DNA from: Bolinopsis microptera
Lineage: Eukaryota > Ctenophora > Tentaculata > Lobata > Bolinopsidae
Assembly (NCBI RefSeq): GCF_026151205.1
Contig: NC_087075.1
Coordinates: 1,853,911 to 1,917,910 of the forward strand
Length of the DNA stretch: 64,000 nucleotides
Direction: 5' to 3'
A model generated the notes under the pieces. That model did no database searches. It saw only the letters and a list, made by a program, of their open reading frames with translations, and was not told the origin of the DNA. Position 1 is the stretch's first letter. Each line of letters starts with the position of its first letter. Positions 11,057 through 25,400 of this stretch are shown here, in pieces. The position numbers and the translations under genes are program-made.

Positions 11057-13406
11057 ACTTTCAGCGAGGTCGGAATCTTTTGGAGAGGTACGAAAAGGTC
11101 CACAAAAAAGAGGTATGAAAATACGTCGAGGAACACTAATGTAAAATCGCCATCAAAACCCTTTTTATCTTCTGTCTGTAATCAAAGATAAGGCACTGTA
11201 ACGTAAACCGGGCATGAAGTCAGTATCAGAGTTGATAAAGCCAAGCTAATAATGCTTGGGAATTTTAACTCGGATAGTAGAATCATTAGGTATATAATAC
11301 GCAGTTCCGAGCTGCTTCATAGCGATAAGCTCGTCACAAAAGCCCTTCTCATGTTAAAAATAGATTACCACGAGGAGAAGCTGTTAATTTAATTTTCACT
11401 GCCAGCTTGCCAGCTTGTGGGATGAATGACTTTAGAACTTACTTTTTTACTCGTTTTATCTTTGAATTTGTAATTGTACTGCTTATCTTTTTGCGATAAC
11501 TAAAATATGTGAGCAGTGCTGAGTTCTATCGCGGTTTTTAATCGTGGGTGATAATCTAGGGATGTCTAGAAAAGTTCCTTTAGATAACTTTTTCCTTATC
11601 TAATACTCAAAATATCCGTCGGTAAAGTAAGTGCCAATGTAGATACAAAATTGTAGAGTGCACTGTGGGTGCCAATATTTCAATAATGAATAAACCAGAA
11701 AACTTTGATATTACTAAAATGAATGATTATTATTCACCAAAAAATGAGAACACATCCTTCATCAAAATTGAAAAGCAGCCTCTAAGCTGAAAGTTTTGAC
11801 TCGACGTTTAACAAAATATTTAACAAATAAAAAAATCTTAAGTGGATTAAAGTGTAACAGAATCTGATGAGAGACATATCTAAGTACTATAGCTACCACA
11901 CACAACTGACCACTATACTAAAGTTAGTGCCTAATGTTTTACTGTCAATGAATAATGAACAACAGCAGCTGTCTCGTGGTTATCATACGATTCTAAAGAA
12001 ACGACAAGAAACTGATAAAACTCACACAAACAGTAGTTCTCAAACACAGTGCTACTTAATCCAGTGTTTGTAAATATAATTCACACTAAGAAGTTATCAG
12101 AACACAGAGAGGGACATCCTAGTAGAGCAGTGACAAATAAGAGCAGAACAATTAAGCAGAATAATTAAGTAGACGGGGCAGTATGTCACACTGTAGTGTG
12201 TAGAATTAAGACAAAAGGTAAATGCCAATAACTTCTTATTTACTATTTAGCTACAGTATAGAGACGTAAGGTCTGTTTTGTGTTGTTAAATATAGGTTGA
12301 GCTAAAGACTCCATATCATTGTTAAAGTGCATTAATAAGTAAGTTTTTACAAGGCTCTATCTCACTCCAAGGTTTTAATTATCTAACACGCTTCTTGTAC
12401 ATAACGTGATTAAGTTACAGCAGGGGGCAGGGACACCAGACACCTTACACAATATCATTAATTATTCCTATTAATTATTTCTATTAATACAATACGACCA
12501 CTGGTAATAAGTAACATATGTTACATGGTCCCCAACTTTCACCAGACAGATAACAAGATGCATTGGAATAAGTACTTAAATTGTCTTATTTCCGTTGCGT
12601 TTAAAATAAAACACAAATCTTGATATCGATCGATAAGTTAATAAATATTTAGAGCTACAAAAAACTACACGAAGTTAACTAATTAACAAATTGTTTAAGC
12701 ATCATATAGAGAGGTGATAACCGTCGATAAATCACTTTTAACACGAAAAGCTAACGAAATGGCCTTTTAGAACGGTCTGGATCCGACTACACATGAAGTA
12801 AACTCTACCAGTAACTGCAAACCTTTAGAAAACACGTAATATTACCACTATTCTAGGAGTAATATTGACACGTCCTTACGACGCCCCTGCTGCGAATGTG
12901 AAACTCTCCCATGTCCCCTTACTAAACAACCACGTGTCCCCACGTGTCCCCCACGTGTCCCCCACGTACCCCCACATTGTCTGTACAATGACCCACCACC
13001 ACTCATTTCTGTTCGTCCACTCTGTTCTGATTGGCTACTTGACATTTCTCTGAGCTGTAATTGGCTAATGAATGGATTGGAAGGTCACGTGTTCTGTTTT
13101 TCACAGAAGGGAGTGACCATATGGCAGCACTGCGATATTGATCTCGTCTTCAATGTCGGTCTTGACGTTATAGCTGTAGAATTAGGTCATCAAGTTACTG
13201 TAAAATGTGTATTTACTAAAGGATATGCGAGTGATAGATCCTTATTGAAGGATCACATGTTCAGGTGTTCAGTAAACGAGCCATTTAACTTCGGGACTTT
13301 TCACACACCTCAACTACATAAGCAGGGCCGGGCTAGGGCCTAGGTTAATTGTATTTCAGTATTACACAAAATAATAACAGGAAATCATATAATTTAGGTG
13401 TTAAAC
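11057..13406. other. Intergenic region between two divergent genes
   Basis: This separates the C2 gene (minus) from the peptidase gene (plus) and so contains both promoters. A cluster of CCACGTGTCCC-type repeats at about 12930-12975 supplies several CACGTG-like E-box cores. No clear TATA box or conserved coding was recognised. A frame at 13068-13343 is open but has no family resemblance. Confidence 0.4.
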
Positions 13407-16400
13407 ATGGAGAAATCCTCCCAAACTCTCCTGGTAGTGGTATTGCTGGTGGTGGCAGGTGGGTGAATAGTGCTTTTTTATACAGTTTAATTTAAATTTA
13501 TACTGTTTATTAGCCGGTTATTAGCCGGTTATTAGCCGGTTATCAGCCGATTATTAGCCGGTTATTAGCCGGTTATTAGCCGGTTATTAGCCGGTTATTA
13601 GCCGGTTATTAGCCAGGTTATTAGCCGGTTATTAGCCGGTTATTAGCCGGTTATTAGCCAGGTTATTAGCCGGTTATTAGCCGGTTATTAGCCGGTTATT
13701 AGCCGGTTATTAGCCGGTTATCAGCCGATTATTAGCCGGTTATTAGCCAGGTTATTAGCCGATTATTAGCCGGTTATTAGCCGGTTATTAGCCAGGTTAT
13801 TAGCCGGTTATTAGCCAGGTTATTAGCCAGTTATTAGCCAGGTTATTAGCCAGGTTATTAGCCGGTTTATTAGCCGGTAATTAGCCGGTTATTAGCCGGT
13901 TATTAGCCGGTTGTTAGCCAGTTAATAGCCGGTTATTAGCCAGGTTATTAGCCAGTTATTAGCCAGGTTAATAGCAGGTTATTATCCGGTTATCAGCCGG
14001 TTTATTAGCCGGTTAATAGCCGGTTTATTAGCCGGTTATCAGCCGATTATTAGCCGGTTATTAGCCGGTTATTAGCCGGTTATTAGCCGGTTATTAGCCG
14101 GTTATTAGCCAGGTTATTAGCCGGTTATTAGCCGGTTATTAGCCGGTTATTAGCCAGGTTATTAGCCGGTTATTAGCCGGTTATTAGCCGGTTATTAGCC
14201 GGTTATTAGCCGGTTATCAGCCGATTATTAGCCGGTTATTAGCCAGGTTATTAGCCGATTATTAGCCGGTTATTAGCCGGTTATTAGCCAGGTTATTAGC
14301 CGGTTATTAGCCAGGTTATTAGCCAGTTATTAGCCAGGTTATTAGCCAGGTTATTAGCCGGTTTATTAGCCGGTAATTAGCCGGTTATTAGCCGGTTATT
14401 AGCCGGTTGTTAGCCAGTTAATAGCCGGTTATTAGCCAGGTTATTAGCCAGTTATTAGCCAGGTTATTAGCCGGTTATTAGCCAGGTTATTAGCCGGTTA
14501 TTAGCCGGTTATTAGCCGGTTATTAGCCGGTTATTAGCCGGTTATCAGCCGATTATTAGCCGGTTATTAGCCAGGTTATTAGCCGATTATTAGCCGGTTA
14601 TTAGCCGGTTATTAGCCAGGTTATTAGCCGGTTATTAGCCGGTTATTAGCCAGGTTATTAGCCGGTTATTAGCCAGGTTATCAGCCGATTATTAGCCGGT
14701 TATTAGCCAGGTTATTAGCCGATTATTAGCCGGTTATTAGCCGGTTATTAGCCAGGTTATTAGCCGGTTATTAGCCGGTTATTAGCCAGGTTATTAGCCG
14801 GTTATTAGCCGGTTATTAGCCGGTTATTAGCCAGGTTATTAGCCGGTTATTAGCCAGGTTATTAGCCGGTTATCAGCCTGTTATTAGCCGGTTATTAGCC
14901 AGGTTATTAGCCGGTTATTAGCCAGGTTATTAGCCGGTTATTAGCCAGGTTATTAGCCAGTTTATTAGCCGGTTATTAGCCAGGTTATTAGCCGGTTATT
15001 AGCCAGGTTATTAGCCGGTTATCAGCCTGTTATTAGCCGGTTATTAGCCAGGTTATTAGCCGGTTATTAGCCAGGTTATTAGCCGGTTATCAGCCTGTTA
15101 TTAGCCGGTTATTAGCCAGGTTATTAGCCGGTTATTAGCCAGGTTATTAGCCGGTTATTAGCCAGGTTATTAGCCAGTTTATTAGCCGGTTAATATCCGG
15201 TTTATTAGCAGGTTATTAGCCGGTTATCAGCCGGTTGTTAGCCGGTTATTAGCCAGGTTATTAGCCGGTTATTAGCCGGTTATTAGCCGGTTATTAGCCA
15301 GGTTATTAGCCGGTTATTAGCCCGGTTAATAGCCGGTTTATTAGCCGGTTATCAGCCGATTATTAGCCGGTTATTAGCCGGTTATTAGCCGGTTATTAGC
15401 CGGTTATTAGCCGGTTATTAGCCAGGTTATTAGCCGGTTATTAGCCGGTTATTAGCCGGTTATTAGCCAGGTTATTAGCCGGTTATTAGCCGGTTATTAG
15501 CCGGTTATTAGCCGGTTATTAGCCGGTTATCAGCCGATTATTAGCCGGTTATTAGCCAGGTTATTAGCCGATTATTAGCCGGTTATTAGCCAGGTTATTA
15601 GCCAGTTTATTAGCCGGTTAATATCCGGTTTATTAGCAGGTTATTAGCCGGTTATCAGCCGGTTGTTAGCCGGTTATTAGCCAGGTTATTAGCCGGTTAT
15701 TAGCCGGTTATTAGCCGGTTATTAGCCGGTTATTAGCCGGTTATTAGCCCGGTTAATAGCCGGTTTATTAGCCGGTTATCAGCCGATTATTAGCCGGTTA
15801 TTAGCCGGTTATTAGCCGGTTATTAGCCGGTTATTAGCCGGTTATTAGCCAGGTTATTAGCCGGTTATTAGCCGGTTATTAGCCGGTTATTAGCCAGGTT
15901 ATTAGCCGGTTATTAGCCGGTTATTAGCCGGTTATTAGCCGGTTATTAGCCGGTTATCAGCCGATTATTAGCCGGTTATTAGCCAGGTTATTAGCCGATT
16001 ATTAGCCGGTTATTAGCTAGGTTATTAGCCAGGTTATTAGCCGGTTATTAGCCGGTTAATATCCGGTTATTAGCCGGTTATTAGCCGGTTATTAGCCGTT
16101 TATTATCCGGTTATCAGCCGGTTATTAGCCAGGTTATTAGCCGGTTATTAGCCAGGTTATTAGCCGGTTATTAGCCGGTTATTAGCCAGGTTATTAGCCG
16201 GTTATTAGCCAGGTTATTAGCCAGTTATTAGCCAGGTTATTAGCCAGGTTATTAGCCGGTTATTAGCCGGTAATTAGCCGGTTATTAGCCGGTTATTAGC
16301 CGGTTTATTATCCGGTTATCAGCCGGTTATTAGCCGGTTATTAGCCGGTTTATTAGCCGGTTAATAGCCGGTTTATTAGCCGGTTATTAGCCAGGTTATT

Positions 16401-19400
16401 AGCCGGTTATTAGCCAGGTTATTAGCCGGTTATTAGCCGGTTTATTAGCCGGTTATTAGCCAGGTTATTAGCCGGTTATTAGCCAGGTTATTAGCCGGTT
16501 ATTAGCCGGTTGTTAGCCGGCTATTAGCCGGTCATTAGCCGGTTATTAGCCAGTTATTAGCCGGTTATTAGCCGGTTATTAGCCAGGTTATTAGCCGGTT
16601 ATTAGCCGGTTTATTAGCCGGTTATTAGCCAGGTTATTAGCCGGTTATTAGCCGGTTGTTAGCCAGTTATAAGCCGGTTATTAGCCGGTTATTAGCCGGT
16701 TTATTATCCGGTTATTAGCCGGTTATTAGCCGGTTTATTATCCGGTTATTAGCCGGTTATTAGCCGGTTTATTAGCCAGGTTATTAGCCGGTTATTAGCC
16801 GGTTAATAGCCAGGTTATTAGCCGGTTATTAGCCGGTTTATTATCCGGTTATTAGCCGGTTATTAGCCGGTTTATTAGCCGGTTTATTAGCCGGTTAATA
16901 TCCGGTTTATTAGCCGGTTATTAGCCGGTTATTAGCCGGTTTATTAGCCGGTTATTAGCCGGTTATTAGCCGGTTATTAGCCGGTTATTAGCCGGTTATT
17001 AGCCAGGTTATTAGCCGGTTATTAGCCGGTTATTAGCCAGGTTATTAGCCGGTTATCAGCCGGTTGTTAGCCGGTTATTAGCCGGTTATTAGCCGGTTAT
17101 TAGCCAGGTTATTAGCCGGTTATTAGCCGGTTATTAGCCAGGTTATTAGCCGGTTATTAGCCGGTTTATTATCCGGTTATCAGCCGGTTATTAGCCGGTT
17201 ATTAGCCGGTTTATTAGCCGGTTAATATCCGGTTTATTAGCCGGTTATTAGCCGGTTATTAGCCGGTTATTAGCCGGTTATTAGCCGGTTATTAGCCGGT
17301 TATTAGCCGGTTATTAGCCGGTTATTAGCCAGGTTATTAGCCGGTTATCAGCCGGTTGTTAGCCGGTTATTAGCCGGTTATTAGCCGGTTTATTAGCCGG
17401 TTTATTAGCCGGTTAATATCCGGTTTATTAGCCGGTTATTAGCCGGTTATTAGCCGGTTTATTAGCCGGTTATTAGCCGGTTATTAGCCGGTTATTAGCC
17501 GGTTATTAGCCGGTTATTAGCCAGGTTATTAGCCGGTTATTAGCCGGTTATTAGCCAGGTTATTAGCCGGTTATCAGCCGGTTGTTAGCCGGTTATTAGC
17601 CGGTTATTAGCCGGTTTATTATCCGGTTATCAGCCGGTTATTAGCCGGTTATTAGCCGGTTTATTAGCCGGTTAATATCCGGTTTATTAGCCGGTTATTA
17701 GCCGGTTATTAGCCGGTTTATTAGCCGGTTATTAGCCGGTTATTAGCCGGTTATTAGCCGGTTATTAGCCGGTTATTAGCCGGTTATTAGCCAGGTTATT
17801 AGCCGGTTATTAGCCGGTTTATTATCCGGTTATCAGCCGGTTATTAGCCGGTTATTAGCCGGTTTATTAGCCGGTTAATATCCGGTTTATTAGCCGGTTA
17901 TTAGCCGGTTATTAGCCGGTTTATTAGCCGGTTATTAGCCGGTTATTAGCCGGTTATTAGCCGGTTATTAGCCGGTTATTAGCCAGGTTATTAGCCGGTT
18001 ATCAGCCGGTTGTTAGCCGGTTATTAGCCGGTTATTAGCCGGTTATTAGCCAGGTTATTAGCCGGTTATTAGCCGGTTATTAGCCGGTTATTAGCCAGGT
18101 TATTAGCCGGTTATCAGCCGGTTGTTAGCCAGGTTATTAGCCGGTTATTAGCCAGGTTATTAGCCGGTTATTAGCCGGTTATTAGCCAGGTTATTAGCCG
18201 GTTATTAGCCGGTTTATTATCCGGTTATCAGCCGGTTATTAGCCGGTTATTAGCCGGTTTATTAGCCGGTTAATATCCGGTTTATTAGCCGGTTATTAGC
18301 CGGTTATTAGCCGGTTTATTAGCCGGTTATTAGCCGGTTATTAGCCGGTTATTAGCCGGTTATTAGCCGGTTATTAGCCAGGTTATTAGCCGGTTATCAG
18401 CCGGTTGTTAGCCGGTTATTAGCCGGTTATTAGCCGGTTATTAGCCAGGTTATTAGCCGGTTATTAGCCGGTTATTAGCCGGTTATTAGCCAGGTTATTA
18501 GCCGGTTATCAGCCGGTTGTTAGCCAGGTTATTAGCCGGTTATTAGCCGGTTATTAGCCGGTTATTAGCCGGTTATTAGCCGGTTATTAGCCGGTTATTA
18601 GCCGGTTATTAGCCGGTTATCAGCCGGTTATTAGCCGGTTATTAGCCAGGTTATTAGCCGGTTATCAGCCGGTTGTTAGCCGGTTATTAGCCGGTTATTA
18701 GCCAGGTTATTAGCCGGTTATTAGCCGGTTATTAGCCGGTTTTTGGCAAGTTTGTTAGCCGGTTATTAGCCGGTTATCAGCCGATTATTAGCCGGTTATT
18801 AGCCGGTTATTAGCCGGTTATTAGCCGGTTATTAGCCGGTTATTAGCCAGGTTATTAGCCGGTTATTAGCCGGTTATTAGCCGGTTATTAGCCAGGTTAT
18901 TAGCCGGTTATTAGCCGGTTATTAGCCGGTTATTAGCCGGTTATTAGCCGGTTATCAGCCGATTATTAGCCGGTTATTAGCCAGGTTATTAGCCGATTAT
19001 TAGCCGGTTATTAGCCGGTTATTAGCCAGGTTATTAGCCGGTTATTAGCCGGTTATTAGCCAGGTTATTAGCCGGTTATTAGCCAGGTTATTAGCCAGTT
19101 ATTAGCCAGGTTATTAGCCAGGTTATTAGCCGGTTTATTAGCCGGTAATTAGCCGGTTATTAGCCGGTTATTAGCCGGTTTATTATCCGGTTATCAGCCG
19201 GTTATTAGCCGGTTATTAGCCGGTTTATTAGCCGGTTAATAGCCGGTTTATTAGCCGGTTATTAGCCAGGTTATTAGCCGGTTATTAGCCAGGTTATTAG
19301 CCGGTTATTAGCCGGTTTATTAGCCGGTTATTAGCCAGGTTATTAGCCGGTTATTAGCCAGGTTATTAGCCGGTTATTAGCCGGTTGTTAGCCAGTTATC

Positions 19401-22400
19401 AGCCGGTTATTAGCCGGTTATTAGCCGGTTTATTATCCGGTTATTAGCCGGTTATTAGCCGGTTTATTATCCGGTTATTAGCCGGTTATTAGCCGGTTTA
19501 TTAGCCAGGTTATTAGCCGGTTATTAGCCGGTTAATAGCCAGGTTATTAGCCGGTTATTAGCCGGTTTATTATCCGGTTATTAGCCGGTTATTAGCCGGT
19601 TTATTAGCCGGTTTATTAGCCGGTTAATATCCGGTTTATTAGCCGGTTATTAGCCGGTTATTAGCCGGTTTATTAGCCGGTTATTAGCCGGTTATTAGCC
19701 GGTTATTAGCCGGTTATTAGCCGGTTATTAGCCAGGTTATTAGCCGGTTATTAGCCGGTTATTAGCCAGGTTATTAGCCGGTTATCAGCCGGTTGTTAGC
19801 CGGTTATTAGCCGGTTATTAGCCGGTTATTAGCCAGGTTATTAGCCGGTTATCAGCCGGTTATTAGCCGGTTATTAGCCAGGTTATTAGCCGGTTATTAG
19901 CCGGTTATTAGCCAGGTTATTAGCCGGTTATTAGCCGGTTTATTAGCCGGTTGTTAGCCGGTTATTAGCCGGTTTATTAGCCGGTTATTAGCCGGTTTAT
20001 TATCCGGTTATTAGCCGGTTTATTATCAGGTTATTAGCCGGTTATTAGCCGGTTATTTAGCCAGGTTATTAGCCGGTTTATTAGCCGGTTAATATCCGGT
20101 TTATTAGCCGGTTATTAGCCGGTTATTAGCCGGTTTATTAGCCGGTTATTAGCCGGTTGTTAGCCGGCTATTAGCCGGTCATTAGCCGGTTATTAGCCGG
20201 TTATTTAGCCAGGTTATTAGCCGGTTATAGGCCGGTTATTAGCTAGGTTATTAGCCATGAGCCTATTTAACTGACTTTGGAGCACGTCCCACAATATAAT
20301 ACGTAAACATGGCAGTGATGGCACTTGTAGATATTTTGAAACATTTAGCGTTTTTCAGGGCAGATTGACAGTAGGAACCTCGGTGAGGTTGATTTGTCAA
20401 ATGAAGAGGCAATGTCTCAACTTCTAGACCAAATTGATGCTACAAGAATAGGCAACTTCATTGAGTGAGTATTTAGTTACAATAAACGAGAGCAAGCATG
20501 TCATTACATACATTACAAGCATGTCATTACATACATTACAAGCATGTCATTACATACATTGTCATCACAAATGACCAAATTTGTATGGTTTGCAAATCAG
20601 TTCAGATTCCAAATGTTCAGGAATATGACACTGCATCCAAGAAACACTCAAAGTGACTGGATGGGGGAGAAAGAAGAAACGGTGAAACAAATGTTCAAGG
20701 ATTTTGGGATGGATGTTATTACGAAGAAATACAAAGTCCTTCAGTGTTTCCCTAAAGATGTCGATCCATCGTTAGTATTTCTATCTTATACAATTTCGCG
20801 ATCTTTACAATGTTCTATACACAAAACGTTGAGATAAGTTACTTTCTCATTAAAACACAAATTTTGTGTTTTAACAGTCACATTCACAGAACAGCACCAG
20901 AAATTACCACTGCTAAAGTCGAACTGGTATTTGATTTAAATATAAAGCTTGTTACCCCTACAGATTGACGGAGGTTCTAAATGCAGCAGGAGACGTTGTG
21001 GAAACTTACAGAGAGGACGGTAACAAAGCAGAACGTATTCTTCCAGCTTTTAATGCTTGGTCGAAAAGTGGAACAGTCGAGGTTAGAATTCGATATACTT
21101 TATTTTCGTGAAATGTAAACTAAATTTCATTTTAAATTAATAATTCATAAATTTGATATTTTAACATGTGAAGTGTTGGGAAATGGGAATAGGATTTAAA
21201 ATAGAAACCAAATCTAGGGAGAGCCAGTTTACGTGAACTATGGAAGAAAAGAAGACTATGACTACCTTACCAAGGATTTAGGCATGGATCTTACTGGAAA
21301 AATAGCTATTGCTAGATATGGAAAGATATATCGAGGAGATAAGGTAAATTTATCTCAAAGAAAATCATATTTTTTCGGGGAGTAATATTTTTGCCATAAT
21401 ACTTCTTGACCGCAATAAAGTCATACGAAGTTGAATATACAGCTTTAATGCATAAAACCATGATATGCCCAACAAGCTTAAACAGCCAAGCATAGTAACA
21501 GTAACCATAGTAACACTAACAGTAACCAAGCCCTAAAGCCACTTTTCATCCCAGTCCAAGTTTGCAAAACAGAATGGTATGATAGGAGTCATAATCTACA
21601 TGGACGCGAAGGACTACGCCCCTGAGGGTGTTGATAGGATGCCAGATGGTCCAGCACTACCGGAAACAGGAATACAGCGGGGAACTCTAAAGGATGGACT
21701 GGGGGATCCCTCCACTTACCTCTATCCTTCAACAAGTAAATACTAGTTATATTAGTTTCTACTAGTTAGATGTCACGTCTTTGTGGGTACTTCAACTGAT
21801 CATGTCCATTCCGTGTTTACTCTTGAACAGAATCCTCAAATCCTGACCTGCTGATAAAATTTTCAACATTCTTTTAATAAATAAAACGATCAGATAACTG
21901 TGTATAATCTGTATATAACGGAAAATTCTGCAAAATCGAACAATTCAATCGTAAATGCTAGCCAGTTAACTTTAACCCTAAACGTGACCCATCTTGTACC
22001 TTTAGGTTAAATAATTGCAATTATCCAAATAATTCTCGTGTCACGTGTCAGAGCTATTGTTAACTAACTTCCCTCAGAGCCAGGCTGTTAAATTTGCCAA
22101 ATTTTCGTCAAAAAGTACGGCGTCTTTAGAGTTCTCAAAAAGTACGCATTTAATTCGAATAATACGTTTAGTGCGAATTTAACAGCATTCCCTCAGAGTA
22201 CGCGTACCACGACTCACCTGAAGAGTACCAAAGCAGACTCCCTGGCATTGTTGTCATGCCAATCAACTTTAAAAATGCTCTGCCCCTTCTTGCCAGTCTT
22301 GATGGTATGTGTTTGATCTTTAAGTGTGGATTGTGATACTGATTATAAGATACAAATACAATAAACATTTTTGTGATAGTTGTTAATTTTACGGACCTAT

Positions 22401-25400
22401 TTCAAACACTACTTTCGTGGAGTTGAGAAGTTTTAAAAATCCAGGTCAATAATTTTATAAATTGCTAAATTATATTTATCGTTTGATGATCAATTATCGC
22501 TGAATTAACATGGATGTATGATTTGTAAACTCGAGTTCCTATAGGAGATGAAGTTAAGGATGAGTGGCAAGGAGCTGGGAGTGAAACTCTTTTGAAATAC
22601 AAATATGGACCTGGATTCAAAAATGGTTCCAACAAGAAAAAACTTAGGATAACGGTAAATTTTAAACCTTTTTCGAGTAATATTGAAAGTGATTTGCGAG
22701 GGATATGAAGAAAGTTATAAAAATGTGAATACAATTTAGTTGACAACAAGAATAAATAAAATCATTATGGCAGGTAAACCTGGAATACAGGATGGTTGAG
22801 ATAGAAAACATATTTGGAGTTATAAAAGGGCAACAAGAACCAGACAGGTGGGTCATGATGGGAAATCACAGGGACACTTGGGTGCACGGCGCCGTGGATG
22901 CTACAACTGGACTTGCCGGTGAGATTGTGATCCAGAAAGTTAGAAAATAAAGGGAACCAATGATTATCTTGTGCCAAGAATTTAATTCGAAAGAAATTGA
23001 TTAAGCATCGCCTAACGAATGTCAAATATTATCGACATGAATTGGGTTAGACAAATACAAATGATTGAGCCAGTTAATAATTGTTACCCCTTTCTCAGCA
23101 CTGAATGAGATTGGACACGGACTGTTCAAACTAAGGGAACAAGGATGGAAGCCAAGGAGAACCATTGTACTGGCTAGTTGGGGAGCTGAGGTATTATTGT
23201 ATAACAGCCCCCCCCCCCCCTTCTATTTTATCTTCTCCCTCCCCCATTTTATCTTCTCCCCCCCCCACCCACCCCCCCCCCCCCCAAGGAGAACCATTTT
23301 ACTGGCTAGTTGGGGAGCTGAGGTATTATTGTATAACAGCCCCCCCCCCCTTCTATTTTATCTTCTCCCTCCCCCATTTTATCTTCTCCCCCCCCCCCAC
23401 CCACCCCCCCCCCCTCCCCCAAGGAGAACCATTGTACTGGCTAGTTGGGGAGCTGAGGTATTATTGTATAACAGCCCCCCCCCCTCTATTTTATCTTCTC
23501 CCTTCTCCATTTTATCTTCTCTCTCGCCCCCCCCCTCCCCCCTCCCCCCCCCAGAAGAACAATTGTACTGGCTAGTTGGGGAGCTGAGGTATTATTGTCC
23601 CGATGTTCTTGTAATTCTAATTATTTGTATGCTTTAAAAAATCATGCAATATTATGTCTGCATGCAGCATTCATATTATTAAAAATATAATATAGTTAGA
23701 AAAATATTACAAAAGTTCTTATAATAAGTTGGTTGAATGGATATGATTTGGCAAGATTGTTATGAAAGTTTTTAGTCTGAAAACTGACGATAATTCGTGT
23801 AGGAGCAAGGTATAATCGGGAGTACAGAGTTTGTCGAGGACTACATGACACTTCTCCAAGAGAAGATGGTTGCTTACATCAATGTTGATGTAGCAGCTTC
23901 TGATCAGAAGTACTTCAAACCTTCAGCCACGCCTAACTTCAGGTAATCTTGAGGTTTTGTTTACACATTCAGGAATCTCCTCTAAAACGAAATATATTAT
24001 ATGTATATATCTATTTTTAGTATCAGCATTTTGTTTCATCTTTTAAATCACAATTTTAACTGTTGATGGGTGTTTGCAGGCCGCTTCTGGAGAGGGCAGC
24101 TAAACAGGCAGGTGCACCTCTTGACAGTACATACGGCACCTTTTACGAGCAATGGGACACATTGTAAGTTCTTTAGATTAATGGATGCTTTCTGATTTCT
24201 TAAGAACGAGGAAAATGTATGCGATATAAGAACCCTAATCCCAATGCTAATATTGTAAATTAAGTAATATTCAATATAATTAAGTAATATTAAGTAATAT
24301 TAAGTAATATTTCAAATTAAGTAATATTGTGCAGAACAAAAGAAGAACACCCTGAGTTAACTGCCCCAAAGATCGGAGATTTGGGTTCTGGTTCGGACTA
24401 CGCTGCCTTTATCAACATGGCAGGTCACATAATCAATTATTATATTTATATCTTTATACAGACTTTATACATACTTGAGGTACCTAGTGGCTAGTATATA
24501 TATATAGTAGGAACCCTCACAAGCTTTTGTTAACTCCCTGTTCTGAGTATACCGTACTGGTTATACAGTACAGTATACTGGTACTGGTGCAGTATACTGG
24601 TACTGGTACAGTATACTGGTATTGTTACAGTATACTGGTACTGGTACAGTATACTGGTATTGGTACAGTATACTGGTACTGGTTATACAGTACAGTATAC
24701 TGGTACTGGTACAGTATACTGGTACTGGTACAGTATACTGGTACTGGTACAGTATACTGGTACTGGTACAGTATACTGGTATTGGTACAGTATACTGGTA
24801 CTGGTTATACAGTACAGTATACTGGTACTGGTGCAGTATACTGGTACTGGTACAGTATACTGGTACTGGTACAGTATACTGGTACTGGTACAGTATACTG
24901 GTATTGGTACAGTATACTGGTACTGGTTATACAGTACAGTATACTGGTACTGGTACAGTATACTGGTACTGGTACAGTATACTGGTACTGGTTATACAGT
25001 ACAGTATACTGGTACTGGTACAGTATACTGGTACTGGTACAGTATACTGGTACTGGTACAGTATACTGGTACTGGTACAGTATACTGGTACTGGTTATAC
25101 AGTACAGTATACTGGTACTGGTACAGTATACTGGTACTGGTACAGTATACTGGTACTGGTACAGTATACTGGTACTGGTACAGTATACTGGTACTGGTAC
25201 AGTATACTGGTACTGGTACAGTATACTGGTACTGGTACAGTATACTGGTACTGGTACAGTATACTGGTACTGGTACAGTATACTGGTACTGGTACAGTAT
25301 ACTGGTACTGGTACAGTATACTGGTACTGGTACAGTATACTGGTACTGGTACAGTATACTGGTACTGGTTATACAGTACAGTATACTGGTACTGGTTATA

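Noticed and set aside
11867-12073. 68-codon frame
   Set aside because: AT-rich, no homologue recognised, and length expected by chance.
13068-13343. 91-codon frame upstream of the peptidase
   Set aside because: No similarity, no splice or start context support, and it lies in the probable promoter region.
20878-20926. A 49-bp GT-AG bounded candidate exon between peptidase exons 3 and 4
   Set aside because: Its inclusion breaks the phase with the next exon, while joining 20770 directly to 20964 gives a gap-free match to the GCPII family ([13 protein letters not shown]).
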